DNA of 64,000 nucleotides from contig NC_051098.1 of the NCBI RefSeq assembly GCF_901709675.1, positions 10,789,000 through 10,852,999 of the forward strand. Direction: 5' to 3'. This DNA is from Syngnathus acus (taxonomy: Eukaryota > Chordata > Actinopteri > Syngnathiformes > Syngnathidae). This document shows positions 27,377 through 37,400 of this stretch, piece after piece; within the stretch, counting starts at the first letter, position 1, and every line of letters starts with the position of its first letter. Made by a program: the position numbers and the translations under genes. The notes under the pieces were generated by a model. That model was given only the letters and a program-made list of their open reading frames with translations, searched no databases and was not told the origin of the DNA.

Positions 27377-27700
27377 TCAGGTCATTCCCAATGTAACATA
27401 CGTACCTTGCTTATATATATTGACACAATGGTGATGGACGTTTACTTTTCTGGACTTGTATTGTTCATATGACTTGTTTAACGTTTGGATGCTCTCTGTA
27501 TCACACATTGTAGAGCACGCTGTACATTCTACACACGCTGACACAGCTGTGATGTCAGAGACATCAAAACAGATTTGGTCTTTTATGTGACTTTTGGGAT
27601 GCTTTAGGGCATCACCTTGCACCATGATGAATTTGACGCATCACTTTACATGATTATGTGAATGATCAACTTTGCATGATGATTTACACGATGCAGAACA
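27377..27700 (-). promoter_or_regulatory. Probable 5' noncoding exon and promoter of copy B
   Basis: On the minus strand a strong donor (CTGA/GTAAGT) follows 27,377, in sequence similar to that upstream of copy A. A TATATATAA stretch lies about 35-45 bases upstream (plus-strand 27,411-27,420) and could be a TATA box, though that would leave a very short first exon. Further upstream, about 27,530-27,690 is related to blocks at the same distance upstream of copies A and C. Here the paired CAAAG motifs are degraded (CAGAG and CAAAA). Confidence 0.5.
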
Positions 27701-29363
27701 TGGTGCTTCAGTTTTGGGAGTTCCCTGAAACAGTGAGGGCCTCCTCCAGCAATAAGGCTTGACAGCTTGTTGCTTTATTACTCAGTCTTTCTAAAAGATT
27801 GGATTGTTAAAAAAAAGGATCCTTGGTCTGCAGAGGAGTTTCATTTCTATGCTGATGACTTAAACTTAATTTGCACGTAAGTTTTAACACGCCATATCAA
27901 AATAGCCAACACTAGCACATTTAAAGTCAGTCAATATTTGTATCCCAAGGACCACCAATACATGCTAATTAACTTAAATCAAGGTGAGTGGATGTGGATG
28001 ATACCAAACCCTTCTTCTCTGCCATGTGACTCTTCAAAATGGTTTCTGTGTACTTTAGATTTGGTTCTTCAACCATTTTACCACTAGGAGTCACTACAGT
28101 CACATCTATTGTAATTGTGGGGCCAGAATCAGGATACGGAGAGTTTTGCTTATTTTTGCAGATGCAGGAGAAGTGAAGGAACCATCAAGGACCTCTTACC
28201 TGGTCAATCCCAAGAAGACTTGCAATTAAGACAGAAAAACTTATCGTACAGTGTTTTGATCATATGAAAGGGTTCATTGAACATTAGGTGAGAGTTCTTA
28301 GTAGTTCAGCTTTCCCGGTTGCTCAGAAACCGAAGATTCTATTCATCTCACAGAGTATAATTAATAAATGATTGTCCAAGTCAACAGTTGAGGATTGCTT
28401 TTCATTGCTTTATCCAGGCCTCAGATGCAAAGAAGAGTAATCACAGTTGAGCCAGACAGGCGCTTTGTTGGGTTGTTCTTCAGCCGTGTTTTGCCTCTGC
28501 ATGTCCGGGGCTGAGACGGTATCGGCATTTTTCTGGAGGCGGTCAGAAATCGGAAATAATAGGCAACTTTTTTTTTTCCTAAATAGTGCATGCAAATGAA
28601 ACTGAGCAAAATTTATCAAGCCATCAACCATTAGTATATAAAGTGATTTATTTATTTTCAGGAATTAAAAAACTTAAAAATACACTGCTCCATATTATTC
28701 CGCACAAATTTTAAGACATTTTGTAGGTCGTGAAGAATTTAAAATACTAATTATTTGAACTTGCACCATTAGGAAGTCATATTTACAAAAATCAGCTCAA
28801 GTTAGATAGCAGGTTGCCAATTCTTCCATTTTTGTGGATTCTCTACTTGTATTTGTTAGCAGTACATGAGAAAAGCCTCCAAGAGTTTGAACATAAACTG
28901 CCTGAAAAATTCAAACCTATTTCAAATTTACACAATCAATTCAATCTGCAGGGGTAAATGCCATATTTCTTCCTAATTCAAAACTGAAAGATTACTTTTT
29001 TTAAATCACATTGTTTAGGCATTGAAAGGCTCAAGTCTAGAAGCACCGTCATTGCCCAAACACTTCTGAACTTAAGTGCATTAATGTAATGCCAACATGT
29101 CAGAACAGTCTGTCTTCCCTCCCAGCGTTTAAAAGAGGATCGAAAATAAACAACACATTCCATCTGCAAGATTCTTAATCATGTATAACAATTGAAGACT
29201 TTCAACTGTGCATATATATATTTTAAAAAATTATCGGAGAAAGTTCAGAGGCCAGATTTTCTACGTGCTGCAAGTCAGTCAGTCTGTTGTCTTCCATTGC
29301 ATCGGAATCCTCCCTATGCTTGCTAAAGGAACAATGTGCACAATTAAAGTCCATCCAAAAATA
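27701..29363. other. Intergenic region between copies B and C
   Basis: No coding exon recognised. The sequence is AT-rich and mostly unique. On the minus strand, an AATAAATAAA cluster (complement near 28,646-28,657) about 700 bases past the stop of copy C is a possible poly(A) signal. Confidence 0.35.
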
Positions 29364-31325
29364 TCAACAGTCCGGAAGGAACCTTGACGAAGAATGCTTG
29401 GGCGATCGAGACGGAGGGTGGCTAATCATCTGATTCAAGCCGGATGGTTGTTTAAGATATATTTGGGAAATGTGCTCTTCCAAGGAGAGTTCAACTGTTG
29501 TTGAACTCAGCGACAAGGAGTCGGGGTCGTCCTCAAAATCTGTCTCGGCTTGTCCACTTCCTTCCTCGACTTCTGGCACCAGGGCTGCTATAGATACCAA
29601 AATATGGCTTATTCGCTTTTGTTTTCATATATAATTAATTCAACACACATTTCTTACCCTGCACACTGTTGGCATCTGCCTCCATATGATCACCCTCCTC
29701 CTTTTTGCCCTAAAAAAAACAAAAAACAAGAAATATTAATCAATTTAATTTATAGGAAATAGCAAAAAGTCCCACTTACATAGTTGTGCCTCCAGGACCA
29801 GTCTGGATGCTGCTGGGAGTGAAGTCGCTTCACTTTGTCAGCCAGCTCGTAATATTTGGCTTTCTCTTCCTGAGGTAGCAAATGCCACTATGTATAGACA
29901 ATAAAATATTAGCGTAGAAATGTACATTTTATAGCGCATGAGTTTCTAACTACATGATTTAAAATGCCTCTGATTATCCCAAATGAATTTCCGCAGTTTC
30001 TTTTGGTGATACGTAGTTTTATATTGACGTCAAACACATCTTTTTGGAATTATGGCCAAAAATAATATTTATATGTGTTTTTGTATCCACTGCACTTTAT
30101 CGCCAATGATGAACTTCATGTGAGCTGTTGCACTTACCATTCTTCCGAGGATCTTGTTTATATCTGCACTGTTTCTTAGGTGAGAATGGTGCCTAACTGC
30201 TTGTCGATGTTCCTTCATGAACAACATAAATGCATTTGGGGGCTTCTTGACATACGTCTGATCCGTTTTTTTGTTTATCTTCCTAAATTTGGTGGAAAAA
30301 GAAATGACAATAATTGATTATTGCTTCTTTTAAGCCGTATATTAAACTGTATATTTCAATACTTCCATATTATATTCCTACATATACTGTATATTTCTAT
30401 ACTTCCATATTACATTCATATTATATTCCATATTTAAAGAAAAAAATCTTACTTAATCCTCGGAATGGTGGGTGGGAGAGGAGCAGCATAGTTTGGAGCT
30501 GTAACTTTATACAACAGCTCTCCGTTCCTGAATAGTAAACAGAAACACATACTATTTTTAGATATTGCCTATTTCACTTTTGAATATGGTTAACAAACAA
30601 ATTAAATATGGTAAAATACCTAATGTTAATTTCCAAATGCTTTTTATGTTTATTGCTTTTAACATGGAGTGCAAAGATTTGCCTGTTACTCGGCAACATG
30701 TCACAACAGATCCACTAACTTTTTCCTATATTTGTATTTTTCCACAGTTTTTTTTTCCTGTTTTTTTCATCACTTATTGTTCATGTTATGTTATGTTCCT
30801 TTCTCTCCTCTAATAACAACTTTACATGTTGGACCGTGAAATTTAAGCCTTCAGTAAAACCTGTACAACGTAACCCATTGCTAAAATAACCAAATTATTA
30901 TTTTTTAATTTACAGATAGTGTCACCTGTTATTACTTACAATAATCCAACAGGACGCATGTTCATGCCATTAGGTAGCATCACCTCTGGTACAAAGTTTG
31001 TCTGGAAGTGGAAAAAAGAAAACGGGCAGTGCATGACGAAATATATTAGTAGATGTACGTTTCAACCTACCTGATCAAACACCTGAGCAAGTGTCTCTGT
31101 GTTTTGGGGGTGAGGTTGCACATTCTGATGAGTCATTGGTACAAATTGCATTCTGGTCGTCGCCATCATTGAACTCGCTTGCATGTAACAATTTTGTATC
31201 GGAATGAACCCATTGAACCCCCTGCTCTGGCTGGCAACCTGCTGATGGTTGGTGCTGTACCTTGATCCAGGAGGCTGAGCAGGATTTGGAGGTAGACCTT
31301 TGGATGTGAAACCTGACATTTCCAT
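29364..31325 (-). CDS. LEF/TCF-like HMG-box protein, divergent tandem copy C
   Basis: The model has seven coding exons on the minus strand: 31325-31071, 31001-30940, 30527-30453, 30282-30138, 29887-29780, 29709-29658 and 29587-29364. The frame is continuous, giving 306 residues. The N-terminus ([43 protein letters not shown]) and exon layout match A and B. The HMG box is more diverged: KKPPNAFML has Pro where A and B have Leu, the stretch after HRQAV reads [16 protein letters not shown], and the fourth exon is 15 bases shorter. After NY, where LEF/TCF proteins have a basic tail, this copy reads [15 protein letters not shown], which is acidic. A long acidic, Ser-rich tail of about 75 residues follows. 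Start is ATGGAAATG, three bases after an acceptor (A and B have their first coding ATG in a slightly different register). It is likely functional but altered in DNA binding or nuclear import. Confidence 0.8.
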
Positions 31326-31405
31326 TTTCTGTAACACGAAACACCCCCATTTTGTTAGATTCACCTGAATACTATTTGCGTACCATCAGTGACTCACATT
31401 ATAAT

Positions 31406-31580
31406 AGAGGTCACCAACTCCGGTCCTCAAGAGCCCCTATCTTGCATTTTTTTAAATGTTTCCCTTTTCCAACACTCAAATGATCCAAATCATTTGCTGG
31501 TGATCATTTTGTATGTTGGAGGAGGGAAACATTTAAATTATGCAGGATGGCTGCTCTCCAGGACTGGATTGGTGATCTCT
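31406..31580. mobile_element. Short inverted-repeat element upstream of copy C coding region
   Basis: The left end reads AGAGGTCACCAACTCCGGTC and the right end is its approximate inverse complement (GACTGGATTGGTGATCTCT), over roughly 28 bases. At about 175 bp, it is a MITE-type element of a kind common in fish. It lies between the first coding exon of copy C and its probable noncoding first exon, so it is probably intronic. No clear target duplication was seen. Confidence 0.6.
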
Positions 31581-31757
31581 TCACCATGTCAAATTAAATC
31601 AAACTTTTCATACACAAAAATGCAACTCAAAATGCTCTGCAATTAAAATGCTCTACAATTAAAACATTCAAAATAAAACAAAAAAAGAAGGCCCCTCCTC
31701 TCTAACAAAAGAATATATACAAGTACATAATTCCCCATGATTGCTTTAGTATCTTAC

Positions 31758-32050
31758 GATTATGTTCACTGAAGGTTGAGGTTGTTTTTCTTGTCTGTGC
31801 GTATTCATATGATTAGTAGCATCTCAAGTCGGGGATACTTGACGTCTATATTCATCACACTCACACCCTAAATGCAACAAATGCTGACACAGCTTTGTGG
31901 TCAAAGAATTCAAAGCATTGTTGACCTTTCATGTGTGTTTGGGGGTGCTTTGGCACATCACCTTATATGATGATGTACACAACATGAATTCACTTTACAT
32001 GATGACATAAATTTGATTCATCACTTCACATTACATGATGCCGTGCTTAA
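31758..32050 (-). promoter_or_regulatory. Probable 5' noncoding exon and promoter of copy C
   Basis: On the minus strand a donor (AATC/GTAAGA) follows 31,758. It is a weaker match to the donors of copies A and B. About 140 bases upstream lies the conserved promoter block, roughly 31,880-32,045. Its paired motif GGTCAAAGAATTCAAAGC (31,899-31,916, plus reading) closely matches that of copy A. The similar spacing of block to donor in all three copies (about 140-170 bases) supports the model more than the donor alone would. Confidence 0.4.
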
Positions 32051-32306
32051 AAACGAAACCTCTCACCTGGTCTTAGCTAAAATAAGCTTTAGTCTCCAGA
32101 ATGTTGAAGAGTCTTGTATAAATGCAAATTATTCAACAATGCCACAAGAAATTCACCTTTATATGTACGACAATAATTTGAAAAGCATCTCATAAGCTCA
32201 GCAGAGATGAAGACACGGCAATGAATAACAATCCAAACATAACGCATTATGGTAAGTTAACATTTTTTGTCATATTGCATCGTAAGCATAGGATGGTTCA
32301 GTAGAC

Positions 32307-32611
32307 CATAGGTGTCAAACCTAAGGCCCAGGGACCAGAACCGGCCCGCCCGCAAAGGTGAATCATGTGACAACTCAGTGTTTAAAATATCAAAACTGTA
32401 AATTGTCTTCCTTTTAATAACAGTGAGATGTTGCAAGGATTTTTTTTGCAATCCCGCTATCAAATTAGAAATGTGTTGAACTTCTTTTTTACTAGAATCT
32501 CTTGTGTGTATGTCTGTGTGTAATATCAGGAGCCATCCATTTCTATATAAGTCATTAAGGGAAACCACAACCACAATGTGCCCCGCAACAAAAATGAGTT
32601 TGACACCCCTG
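32307..32611. mobile_element. hAT-like MITE
   Basis: The left end reads CATAGGTGTCAAAC and the right end GTTTGACACCCCTG, an inverted pair matching the CAGGGGTGTCAAACTC ends of a widespread fish hAT-type family. Both ends continue into the usual GGCCC / GGGGCAC-type subterminal sequence. The length is 305 bp with no coding capacity. Flanking 8-base sequences match only partly, so the target duplication is decayed. Confidence 0.65.
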
Positions 32612-35600
32612 GTCGAGACTCTCACTTGCAAAACAAAATACTGTATATTGTGTATTATATACACATTTTAGCAAATACACATGACTTTTACTTCAGTTTG
32701 GAATTAAGACCACAAGGTGACAGTGTTTCTCTGCAACCGCTTCCTCTACCCTTCCATTGCTTCAAATAGCAAGTGAATTTCGAGTACATAATAATGATAT
32801 AATGAGTACATACATGACAGATTCACATCATTTCCATTTGAATCTGAAAATGTTTAATTCATTTCACCATGGGGTCCTTCCTTCCCCCTGTTAAATAATA
32901 GTAATCAGACAATTAAAGGAACTGTGTTCTGTCTGAGTATTTATTCGACAACATTGCATCAGTATACATCTGAAGCTAAGGTTCATAAGTAGGTCACTAA
33001 GGGTCATGGGTGAGTCTGATCCTTTCTCAGACAAATTTGGACAAGAGGCGGGATACACCCTGAACAGGTCACCTGACAATCACAGATTAATACTGTATAT
33101 TGTCCTCTGAATAAATAAATTTGCACTTAATTATAAATGTCTAACAGATTTTGCCTTTGGATTGAATTTGCTACTCATGACTAACGTACTGAAATGTAAA
33201 CAGAGTCCTATTTTTAGCAGTGGTGTGATTTATTAGTTACGGGGTCCAATTATAGCTAATTCCAACCTCTGCAAAACCCTGAAAAAGAGATAAACAGGTT
33301 TCCAAGGCAACCTCAGCCAGCATAACAAATTCGACCTGACAAACAGACATTAAAATGCTTGCAGATGAAATAACAAAATCCTCACTAGTACTTAAAACCC
33401 GTTTTTTTTTTGTGTGTGCTATTTTTTGGTCGACGTTGCTACTAGCTTTACATAACTTGTTGGCTTTGTACTGTTTACCGTGGTTCATCCACAGGGAGGA
33501 TAGATCTAATTAAATCATGTCTCTCCTTTCCACCCTCTGTCTCAGTGAGATGGTTTTGTGTGTGTCGTCAGAGCCGTGGGCAGGAAACAAGATCGATAAC
33601 AAACAGTTTAAACCAAAGGGTGCGATTTTATTTTGCCTGTTTTTCCTCTTTTCCACGAATGATGGAAAAGTTCAACAGCCTTGAATCATAAATTGTACTA
33701 CTGCAAGGCTGAAATGGTTCAAACTAATAACAAGACCATAAATTGAAAAGTAATAAAAAATAAATAATAAAAATGAATAAATAAATAAATAGTAAAAATA
33801 AATAATAAAAATAAATAATCCCCAATTAAATGCTGTATATTCGACTTATATATTGTGTTTCACAGAGCTTCAATCTTTATTGTCCTTTTACATTCTGACT
33901 TTGTCTTCTTTCTTTTTTTGTCCGCCCTCAATTTAAAAAAAGCTTCAAAGTAGTTTAGGCGTATCCCTCTCCATGGTAACAGCATCTCTCATGCTTACAC
34001 ATGCACCCACACTCCCACATCTCATAATTCTGTCCTAGCCAGCGCTCTATGGCTGTACCCTCCCCCCATGTGAATTACCTCCCCCCACACTGGTTTGCTC
34101 CCTTTCTCTCCCGTATTGCCTCAATCTCTCCTCCTCTGTCAGCCGCTCCACTGTTAATGCTGCGTTGACTGCAAGATGTTCACCCCGGCTTGCAAGGGAA
34201 CTTCAGGGGAGGCGAGGTAAGGCAGTGGCTGCTGACACTGATGGGAGAAGCAGGCGTTTTTTTTTTTTGTTATTGTTTTTTTTTTGTATGATGAGTGTGA
34301 GAACTCTCCAGATGGAGACAAGAGGCAACATGAGTTGCTGGCTTTGAACGACTCCTCAGCATTTGCACAACGCAAGTGAAGTGGAGAGCTATTTTAAGGA
34401 TTTCTTGACTTGAGAGGACTCAATATCCTTGAACTCTAAAAAAAATATGCGTGGATTTATTTCTGGTGTTAGTGCGTGTATATGTGTGTACAGTACATGC
34501 ACAAGTGTGAATGGAAGCGTGATGGCATGCAAATTGTCTTCTGTGTACTGCTGCAATGTCTGGTCATGGTTGCCACGTTCTTGATCAGACCATATGGCAC
34601 GTGTGTGCATGTGTGTGTGCAGGCGCGTGTGTGTGTGAGACTCGTGAGTGGCAACATGAAGTTATGTTTCTGTATATATACGTGGGTGGTGAAGAAGAGT
34701 ACGTCCCTATTTTCATTCAATCAACTGCTAATATCGCTTGGTGAAGTTGCAGTGAAGCAAACATAGATGGAGAGAACGGAAAATGTATTGCCTATAGTAT
34801 TTTCAGGTTGAAGATTGGACTGACATTATTTATTGGCTAGCACACGGTCACTCTTGCACGTCAGTTAATGGGTGAATCCCAGTTCAAGCATGAATTGTCA
34901 AGCATGTGTGGACATTTTATTTCTTCAAGCTTGCGTCTGCATATTTACAGTATATGACGAGTGAGTCAAAATCAAGCCTGGGGGGGGGGGGGGGGTGCAT
35001 ACCCTACTGTATGCGGTATAGAAAGGGATGCAGCGAAATGTGCAGCTCGGAGTCTGTGTCTGAGATAGCAAACATTCCTTGAGCAGGAAACAATCCACTG
35101 GCTTTTGCAATAAAAATCAAATATGACTTAATATATAATTGCATAACATCAGTATTGACAGGTATTCTCTAGCCCAGCATTACAGAGGCAGCTTGATTCT
35201 CATATAAATACTGTAATTAAGAAAGAAGACAAAACAGATACGTGGGCAGGGAGAGGGTTGCTGGACAACAAAGGCGGGATTAAAAAAAAGCACCAGGGTG
35301 AAAAAAAGCATTAGAAAACTATTCCCCAAGGGGCAGAAATCCATTAATTCGTTTCTTATGGGATTATCATGTTGTGGGTTATGGGAAGGTGAAGTCATCC
35401 CAGGTGACATATCACACTGGACTGGTTGTCAGTCTGCTGAGTTGAATGACTGGACTTGTAGCAACCCTCGATCTCAATGGTTAACACCAGAGTTAAAAAA
35501 AAAGAGAATCATGCTGGAGGAGAAGGATTTTTGAGGCAACTGATGAATCCGCTTCTGCTGTCACAAAAATTTGCGGAATTCATTTCTCTTGCGTTAACAA

Positions 35601-37159
35601 CTTAGGAAACAATGAAGTCTGGAATCAACAGATTGGTGCAGGATCTGAAGTGAAGTGGTCATGGTGAAAAGACCTGATCTAAAGGTCCATCTATGTCTAC
35701 CTTGTCCAAGGTCATGAGATTTGGATAGGAACTTAAAAGATACGACTACAAACACAAGTGGCAGAAATGAGTGAGTGAGAAGCTGAGCAAAATGAATGGG
35801 TGCCTTTTTGTCATTATCCAGCATATTTGTAGAAGGTTAGATGTTTATTCTGTAAAAGGATTTCTATGGGAAAACAGTTGAGGGTCACAGCAGCACCAGC
35901 ACAACACTCAAGAGCTTACTTCAAGATCATCGGTACTGAGCTGCCAGGTGTCGTCAGCAAATCTGCCACGCTCTGCACTTGGTTCCAACGATTATGTCAG
36001 CTTGTGTGTGTGCTTGCTCTATGAGCATCGGTGCATGCAGTAAAGGTTCGACACTATACTATGCATTGCAGTCAATGATTTTGTACGCGAATGTATGCGT
36101 GCATGCGTGGGCGAGCGGGCGTGCTGTCACTTTGACTAAAATCCATCAACGAGGAGAACCATGAAAAGTAGGCTATCATTTGATAAAATGCAAAAGGAAT
36201 GAAAATCTGCTCTCCTAAACGAAAAATGGATCATATTCGAATGATGCATGAACTAAACTGACATTTATGGAATATATTAAGGACAAGTGGGATAGTGCTC
36301 TGTAAATGTTGGACAGGGAAATAGGCGTTGCTTAAATTATCATACCGCTTTTATAGTGTGTGATGTGCTGGTGACCAGCACTGCACACACAAAACAATAT
36401 TAGGCATCTTGAGTCTTCTTGTGCAAACCAGCTTTCTGGCGTAGTGGCAAGACTGACCTGTGGGAGGCAGCATGGTACTGCAGGGCATATTCGAACAGAT
36501 GGAAAATAGAAATCATCCAAAAAATAGAAAAAGGATAAAGAGCTCATCTGCTGATGACATTGTTTTTACTGTGATGAATAAGTTATACACTCAACATAAC
36601 CTGTCAGTCCACGGATTTATTTGTCTGGCAACAGTGCAAGATTCAGGTGCTTGCTTGCATCACCAGAGGCCATTATTTTTATATTATTTTATTTTTTATT
36701 TATTTATTTTATTTTCATTTTATTTAATTACTTTTTTTTTTTTTTTGTATGGACCGTCTGACTCATTGGTGTCCTTAAAGGGAAAAATCCAACTGACACT
36801 ACACTTTGTGTTGCACACCACCCGAATTTAAAGAGATGCTCAAATCGGGCTGTACCACTTGAGCTGTTTCATTAGGCGTGTGAAATCATGAAGCGGAAGG
36901 GCATCAGGAAGGAAACTCCCTTTGGTCACACTACTGCATTGACTACATTATATACCTCGTTCCCCTTTTGTCCTTGTTTGATTTGTGTCCCACTGATCTA
37001 ATATTAAACACTTGAGTTGTATATTAATGCAAGTGGGATGTACCACTGGTTGCTTGCAGATGTTTTGGTTGCTAAACATAATTCAAGAGTTCCAAAAGCA
37101 CCTGCAGGAGTGTGTGGGAAATAAACTTTCACACTCAGATGGCCCCTCCCCACCTTTGA
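32612..37159. other. Region between the HMG-box array and rap1gap2
   Basis: No confident coding exon. A reverse-oriented fragment of the common teleost repeat (GGCGGGATACACCCTGAAC) lies at about 33,053-33,086. An AAAT-rich microsatellite occupies about 33,750-33,820. GT-rich tracts lie near 34,597-34,640, a 16-G run at 34,980-34,995 and a TTTTATT-rich tract around 36,680-36,747. A possible alternative first exon of rap1gap2 at 34,176-34,216 is listed separately. The array genes run left and rap1gap2 runs right, so this region probably holds regulatory DNA for both. Confidence 0.45.
34176..34216 (+). CDS. Candidate upstream first exon of rap1gap2 (speculative)
   Basis: An ATG opens a 41-base frame (MFTPACKGTSGEA plus two bases) ending at a strong donor, GAG/GTAAGG. 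Its length and phase equal those of the recognised first coding exon at 37,401, so it could splice to the exon at 38,438 and give R-IDKPT at the joint. It is preceded by a pyrimidine-rich segment. The peptide resembles nothing I recognise, and a phase match has a one-in-three chance of arising randomly. It may equally be a noncoding first exon or a false donor. Confidence 0.2.
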
Positions 37160-37400
37160 CCCTCCCCTTCTAATCACCATGTATATTCAAAGCATCTGTA
37201 GATTGCAGGCTTTGTGTTTAACTGGCTGTGACAAAGCAAGCAGTGTTTCAGGAAACTGACTGAACGGTCGAGAGAGTAGCCCAAATAAAGGAGCCTAAGA
37301 GAAGTAGAGAGACAGAGAGTGACACAGACTGACAACAGGACACACATTTCCCAACGGATACAGAGAGAGCATTCCATGTGAGGACAATAGTGGGACAAAA
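37160..37400 (+). promoter_or_regulatory. rap1gap2: Probable 5' UTR and promoter region of rap1gap2
   Basis: This stretch lies directly upstream of the first recognised coding ATG. It contains a purine-rich GAGA-type segment, as many 5' UTRs do, and an ATG immediately followed by a stop (ATGTGA near 37,376), a minimal upstream reading frame. Transcription start cannot be fixed. Confidence 0.4.

Noticed and set aside
16926-31325. Reading the array as SOX genes
   Set aside because: The core is KPLNAFML followed later by NYGKK, as in LEF/TCF; SOX proteins have RPMNAFMVW and a different end to the box.
32257-32664. 135-codon minus-strand open frame
   Set aside because: It runs through the 305-bp hAT-like MITE from end to end and is a chance frame of that repeat.
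36460-36831. 123-codon plus-strand open frame
   Set aside because: Its middle is translated T/A low complexity (YYFIFYLFILFSFYL) and nothing resembles a known protein.
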